64,000 nucleotides of DNA from Burkholderiaceae bacterium 16 (GTDB lineage: Bacteria > Pseudomonadota > Gammaproteobacteria > Burkholderiales > Burkholderiaceae): contig JYOD01000077.1 in NCBI GenBank assembly GCA_000955785.1, positions 1 through 64,000 of the forward strand. Direction: 5' to 3'. Of this stretch, positions 60,132-64,000 are shown one piece after another (position 1 is the stretch's first letter; every line of letters starts with the position of its first letter). Below the pieces are notes generated by a model. That model saw nothing but the letters and a program-made list of their open reading frames with translations, did no database searches and had not been told where the DNA came from. The position numbers and the translations under genes are program-made.

Positions 60132-61382
60132 CTACCAGTCGCCATAGGTCGATACGATGCCACGTAGCAGCGCGTCGCGTTCCGCACCAAGGTGGGCGCC
60201 GCTCGCGTCGCCCGAGGCATCCTTGCCGACGGCGGTATGCACCACCACCAGGTTCAATGCGGGATCTACGAAGATGGCCTGCCCGTAGACACCCAAGAGG
60301 GCAAACCGGCGGTGACTGCCGGGCAGGATCCAGGTTTGCAGGCCATAACCGTAGTAGGTGCTGCCGTGGTACCGCATGTACCCTGGCCGAAATGCTTCGG
60401 GTTGCCGTGCTGCATCCGTCATCGCGAGCAGGTGGTCGCGTGATACCACGGCGGTGCCCCTCACCAGGCCATCCGTCGCCATCATCAGGCCCAGGCGAGC
60501 GTAGTCGTGCAGCGTGGCATTGAAGGCGCCTTGCGCGAATTCCTCCTGGTCGACCGGGTTCACCAGCCAGGTCGCCTGCGCTTGGGCGCCTATCGGCTTC
60601 CATAGCTTCTCATCAACGTAGTCGCAGAGCGTGCGGTTCGTGGCACCGCGCACCACCAGCCCCAGGATTTGGGTCTGGGCCCCGGCATAGTTGAAGCGCT
60701 GCCCTTCGGGATCGCTGCGTGCCGTGATCAGTCGAGCGGCCTGGGCAACACCGACCCGGCGCACGGCTTCGTTGAACCTGGCCCGATCGTCGTGCCCCGA
60801 GTAGTCCTCGATATACCGGGCGCCTGAGGACATGCGCATCAGATTCACGATCCGGGTCTGTCCGTACAGCGTGTCCTTGAGTTGGGGTACGTAGGTCTCG
60901 GCCGTGTCATCGAGGGAATGGATGAAGCCCTCTTCCTGCGCCTTGACGATGGCCAGCGCGGTAATCGTCTTGGCCATCGAGTTGGAGAGCATCCGCATGT
61001 CGGCGCTGCGCATGTAGTTGTAGCGTTCCGCGACAATCTCGCCGTCCTTCACGACCAGAAGTCCGGTGGCACGCTGTCGCTGCATGTAGTCGTCCAGGTT
61101 CAGCTGGCGGCCATGAAAGCGGTAATTGAACGGCGTCTCGACGGCGGCCTTCTTCAGCACCAGCGGATCGTCTGCCGGGGCGAGCGCACAGGACGGATTG
61201 AAGCTGTCCATAGCGCTGAACGAACCGACGAGATAGGGTTCCTTGTAGGCTTGCTTCAGGCTGCGAGCCGCTGGATAACCCTCGGCTCTGCCCAGGGATT
61301 CTTCATCGGGGGCGGCAGCGTTTGCGCTGGCGGCGAGCAAGGCAATCAGAGGGAAGAAGAGCCGGCGAGCGAGCGTCATCAT
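60132..61382 (-). CDS. Exported serine hydrolase, beta-lactamase/6-aminohexanoate-dimer hydrolase type
   Basis: A 416-residue periplasmic hydrolase. A signal peptide ends at ALLAASANA. The SxxK catalytic serine and lysine are in MLSNSMAKTITALAI, and the tyrosine of the class C/EstB motif falls in RFNYAGAQTQILGLVV. The pattern LLVVKDGEIVAERYNY before the serine is typical of NylB-like and esterase members, which hydrolyse esters or linear amides, not beta-lactams. It converges on dadA. Substrate unknown. Confidence 0.88.
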   Translation of the reverse strand: MMTLARRLFFPLIALLAASANAAAPDEESLGRAEGYPAARSLKQAYKEPYLVGSFSAMDSFNPSCALAPADDPLVLKKAAVETPFNYRFHGRQLNLDDYMQRQRATGLLVVKDGEIVAERYNYMRSADMRMLSNSMAKTITALAIVKAQEEGFIHSLDDTAETYVPQLKDTLYGQTRIVNLMRMSSGARYIEDYSGHDDRARFNEAVRRVGVAQAARLITARSDPEGQRFNYAGAQTQILGLVVRGATNRTLCDYVDEKLWKPIGAQAQATWLVNPVDQEEFAQGAFNATLHDYARLGLMMATDGLVRGTAVVSRDHLLAMTDAARQPEAFRPGYMRYHGSTYYGYGLQTWILPGSHRRFALLGVYGQAIFVDPALNLVVVHTAVGKDASGDASGAHLGAERDALLRGIVSTYGDW

Positions 61383-61458
61383 TGCAAGATGTCATTGCGA
61401 TGGCCGCATATTCTCATATGCGATGAATACAATGGTCCGGCGGCGGTGAGAGGGCTGC

Positions 61459-63177
61459 TCACCGCCTCCCCCCGATCCACCGCACAATCTCCGCAAACAC
61501 CGGCATATCCGGCGGCGCCGACAAGTCCAGCGCCAGGCAGCGCCGGTAGTAAGGACTCAGGTCCAGCCCCACCCCGAGCCCCAGTACTTCCACATCCCGC
61601 AGCGTCTCATGCCGCGCCACCACTTCCTTCAGGTGGTTGTCCAGGTAATAGGCATCGTTGGCCTGCCCCGTGGCCGTGTCCATCGGGCTGCCGTCGGATA
61701 TCACGATCAGTATCCGCCGGGACTCCGCCCGGGCGAGCAGCCGCGCGCAGGCCCAGTCGACGGCCTCGCCGTCCACGCCTTCGCGGAACAGATCCGCCTT
61801 GAGCAGCGCGGCGATATCGGTGCGTGCGCGCCGCCAGTCTGTGGCGGCATCCTTGAACACCATATGGCAGGTTTCGTTCAGCCGGCCGGGATGCGCGGGC
61901 CGGCCTCGGGCCAGCCAGTCGAGCCGGGCGCGGCCGCCGTTCCACGCCCCGGTGGTGAAGCCCAGCACCTCGCTGGCCACGCCGGCCTGGTCGAGCGCGC
62001 GCGCGAGAATGTCGACCATCATCGCGACCCGTTCGATGTGCGCTTTCATCGAGCCCGAGCAATCGATCAGGAAGCTCACCGCGCAGTCCGCCTGCAGCTT
62101 GTGCCGCTCCTGCCGGAACAGCCGGCGCTCGGCCGGCGAACTGACCAGTTGCGCGAGCCGGCGGCCGTCTATGCGGCCTTCCTCTTCGCCGAAGGACCAC
62201 CCGTCGCGCTGCGGCACGGCAAGCGATGCCGCCAGCGCGCGCGCCAGCCGCGCCACGTTGATGCCCTGTTCGGCGATGCGCCGGTCGAGGCGTTCGCGGT
62301 ACTCGGCCAGCAGCGCCTTGCGGACCAGCGATCCCGGCGATATCTCGCGGTCATAACGCGTGGTGTAGGCGCGGTAGCCCTGCTCCGAACCATGCAGCAC
62401 GCGGCTGTTGCCGGTGGCCGCGACCGCCATTGCCTCATACTCGTCGTCCTCGAAACCGAGCGCCAGCGAGAACGCCACGCGCGCGGCTTCCTCGTCCTCC
62501 TGATCGCCGGCATCGTCCCATGCCCGCGCGGCGCGCTCTGCCTGCAGCATCTCGCCAACCAGCCGCGCCATTTCCAGCGCATGCTCGGCGAATGCGCCCT
62601 GCTCCGCGCGATGCCGGCGCAAACCGGCAAGCGACACCCCCAGCACCGGCACGATGGCCGCGCGCGTGGCTTCGATCAGGTCCTCGGTGTCTTCCAGCAC
62701 GGGCCAGCCGGACAGGCGCGACCACGCGATCTGCGCCACCGTGTATAGCAGGATGCCCAGATGGCTTTCGGCCAGGCCCGCGCGGTAGAAAGCGCGGGAC
62801 CAGTCCTCGAATCGGTGGCGCAGGTTCTGCGCCAGGCCGGGCATGCCGGCGGGCAGCAGCGATTCGCAGCGCAACTGTTCCAGCAGCTCGAACACCAGCC
62901 GCTCGATGGGATCGGCGGGACATGAATGCCGGTGCAGATCGGCATCGGAGTGCGCGATGCGCAAGGCCGCGCCGTCCGCCGCGCCGCGCTGGGAGATGAA
63001 ATCGTCCTCCGGCCGGGTGCGCAGATGCGGCGCATGCAGCGGCAGCGGCCGCAGGTGGCGGCACAGGCAGCCGTCGCGATAATGCAGCGCGGCATCGCCG
63101 GTGAGGGCGCGCACAGCCGCCGCGCATAGCGCCTCGCGCTGCTGGCTGCGGCGGGCAGCCTGCCGGTCCGTGATCAT
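61459..63177 (-). CDS. cobT: CobT-like cobaltochelatase subunit (VWA domain)
   Basis: A 572-residue cytoplasmic protein. The C-terminal von Willebrand A domain has a full metal-ion site DCSGSM near residue 368 (FLIDCSGSMKAHIERVAMMV) and later RRILIVISDGSPMDTAT. The mid region contains an acidic Asp/Glu cluster (DDAGDQEDEEA), as in CobT of the aerobic cobalamin pathway. With CobS and CobN it inserts cobalt into hydrogenobyrinate a,c-diamide. Its ATG overlaps the cobS stop by one base. A decayed copy of its tail occurs at 7506-7630. Confidence 0.9.
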   Translation of the reverse strand: MITDRQAARRSQQREALCAAAVRALTGDAALHYRDGCLCRHLRPLPLHAPHLRTRPEDDFISQRGAADGAALRIAHSDADLHRHSCPADPIERLVFELLEQLRCESLLPAGMPGLAQNLRHRFEDWSRAFYRAGLAESHLGILLYTVAQIAWSRLSGWPVLEDTEDLIEATRAAIVPVLGVSLAGLRRHRAEQGAFAEHALEMARLVGEMLQAERAARAWDDAGDQEDEEAARVAFSLALGFEDDEYEAMAVAATGNSRVLHGSEQGYRAYTTRYDREISPGSLVRKALLAEYRERLDRRIAEQGINVARLARALAASLAVPQRDGWSFGEEEGRIDGRRLAQLVSSPAERRLFRQERHKLQADCAVSFLIDCSGSMKAHIERVAMMVDILARALDQAGVASEVLGFTTGAWNGGRARLDWLARGRPAHPGRLNETCHMVFKDAATDWRRARTDIAALLKADLFREGVDGEAVDWACARLLARAESRRILIVISDGSPMDTATGQANDAYYLDNHLKEVVARHETLRDVEVLGLGVGLDLSPYYRRCLALDLSAPPDMPVFAEIVRWIGGRR

Positions 63178-64000
63178 CAGCGCGGCTCCGGCGCACCGTC
63201 AGGCGCCGCCTCCAGCTCCCGGCCAAAGCAGCGCTGGAAGTACTCGGCCACGATGGGGCGTTCGGCGTCATCGCATTTGTTCAGGAAACTCAGCCGGAAG
63301 GCCAGCGCCGGGTCGCGGAAGATCTGGCAGTTCTCCGCCCAGCTGATCACCGTGCGCGGCGACATCAGCGTGGACAGGTCGCCGGTGGCAAAGCCCTTGC
63401 GCGTGAGTTCGGCCACGCTGACCATCGATTCGATCAGCGCGCGCCCGGCATCGCCGGCCAGTTCCGGCACGCGGGCGAGCACGATGCCGGCCTCTTCCGC
63501 GCGCGGCAGGTAGTTGAGCGTGGCCACCACGTTCCAGCGGTCCATCTGCGCATGGTTCAGCATCTGGGTGCCGTGATACAGGCCGTTCAGGTTGCCCAGT
63601 CCCACGGTGTTGGTGGTGGCGAACAGGCGGAAGGCGGGATGGGGGTGGATCACGCGGTTCTGGTCCAGCAGTGTGAACTTGCCGTCGCGTTCCAGCATGC
63701 GCTGGATCACGAACATCACATCCGGGCGCCCCGCATCGTATTCGTCAAAGATCAGCGCCACCGGACGCTGCAGCGCCCAAGGCACGATGCCTTCCTGGAA
63801 TTCCGTGACCTGGCGGCCGTCGCGCACCACGATGGCATCCTTGCCGACCAGGTCGAGCCGGCTGATGTGGCCGTCGAGATTCACCCGCACGCACGGCCAG
63901 TTGAGCCGGGCCGCCACCTGTTCGATATGGGTCGACTTGCCGGTGCCGTGCATGCCCTGCACCATCACGCGGCGGTCGCGGGTGAATCCCGCCAGGATCG
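63177..64000 (-). CDS. cobS: CobS-like AAA+ cobaltochelatase subunit (5' end outside window)
   Basis: The visible part is at least 270 residues and continues off the right edge. It contains Walker A MVQGMHGTGKSTHIEQVAAR, the pre-sensor HISRLDLVGKDA, Walker B VALIFDEYDAG, and sensor-1 LFATTNTVGLGNLNGLYHGT, all characteristic of CobS. An in-frame ATG at 63968 is internal, since the preceding residues AGFTRDRR still match the family. It powers CobNST cobalt insertion with CobT, its downstream neighbour. The remaining N terminus lies beyond 64000. Confidence 0.93.
   Translation of the reverse strand, partial: ILAGFTRDRRVMVQGMHGTGKSTHIEQVAARLNWPCVRVNLDGHISRLDLVGKDAIVVRDGRQVTEFQEGIVPWALQRPVALIFDEYDAGRPDVMFVIQRMLERDGKFTLLDQNRVIHPHPAFRLFATTNTVGLGNLNGLYHGTQMLNHAQMDRWNVVATLNYLPRAEEAGIVLARVPELAGDAGRALIESMVSVAELTRKGFATGDLSTLMSPRTVISWAENCQIFRDPALAFRLSFLNKCDDAERPIVAEYFQRCFGRELEAAPDGAPEPR

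Noticed and set aside
48885..63177. Functional link between cobalt nitrile hydratase and CobS/CobT
   Set aside because: CobNST inserts cobalt into a corrin ring, whereas nitrile hydratase holds non-corrin cobalt loaded by its accessory protein. Shared cobalt use alone is not evidence.

Overview
The window looks like a chromosomal segment of a GC-rich betaproteobacterium of the Burkholderiales, most like Cupriavidus or a relative. The signs are uniformly high GC, seven intact LysR regulators usually divergent from the operon they face, two orphan Bug-type periplasmic receptors, many ACS/MHS-type MFS permeases, and pta next to tauE. No phage, plasmid or CRISPR signature is present. Nearly all of it is accessory catabolic and transport DNA, interrupted by short scars of decayed genes.

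Layout. 1-1.9 kb: end of a sulfonate-type pathway (pta, tauE), with an unusual pair of overlapping inverted repeats before pta. 1.99-2.06 kb: tRNA-Arg(ACG) and a terminator. 2.4-7.4 kb: LysR, short-chain dehydrogenase, MFS permease and a two-gene transketolase. 7.5-10.3 kb: a decay zone holding a duplicated CobT tail, a ModE-like operator, a broken molybdopterin-fold lipoprotein, an intact Mop protein, and fused LysR and rubredoxin-reductase remnants. 10.3-19.1 kb: a tartrate operon (ttuC, Bug receptor, dctA, glycerate 2-kinase, pyruvate kinase, enolase) facing a LysR gene; it encodes every step from tartrate to pyruvate. 19.3-23.1 kb: quinone reductase/NTF2/DoxX/pirin operon with LysR. 23.3-25.2 kb: class I aldolase and a J-domain protein. 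25.2-32.3 kb: LysR scar, AfsR/BTAD ATPase regulator, berberine-bridge oxidase, a small lipoprotein and a second quinone reductase.

33.2-41.5 kb: a six-gene operon (hydratase, racemase-fold protein lacking both catalytic cysteines, MFS, amidase, MFS, glyoxylate-type aminotransferase) facing a GntR/FCD regulator, with near-identical palindromes at both ends of the shared intergenic region. I cannot assign it to a known pathway and consider it the best candidate for an undescribed system. 41.5-43.6 kb: an AT-richer islet with IS3-type and DUF4440 scars and a ClpP-like/LprI fusion. 44.2-47.5 kb: a second tartrate locus (Bug receptor, D-tartrate dehydratase, LysR paralogous to the first). 47.7-50.6 kb: hydrolase and cobalt-type nitrile hydratase. 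50.8-53.4 kb: two DUF1254 exported proteins. 53.5-58.4 kb: LysR, ureohydrolase, LivK-like receptor and MHS permease. 58.4-60 kb: tandem glycine riboswitch before a DadA-type dehydrogenase. 60.1-64 kb: exported serine hydrolase, then cobT and cobS running off the right edge.

The two tartrate loci suggest that different tartrate stereoisomers are handled by separate, separately regulated enzymes feeding pyruvate/PEP and oxaloacetate. All functional assignments come from reading motifs and family resemblance; no database search was run.
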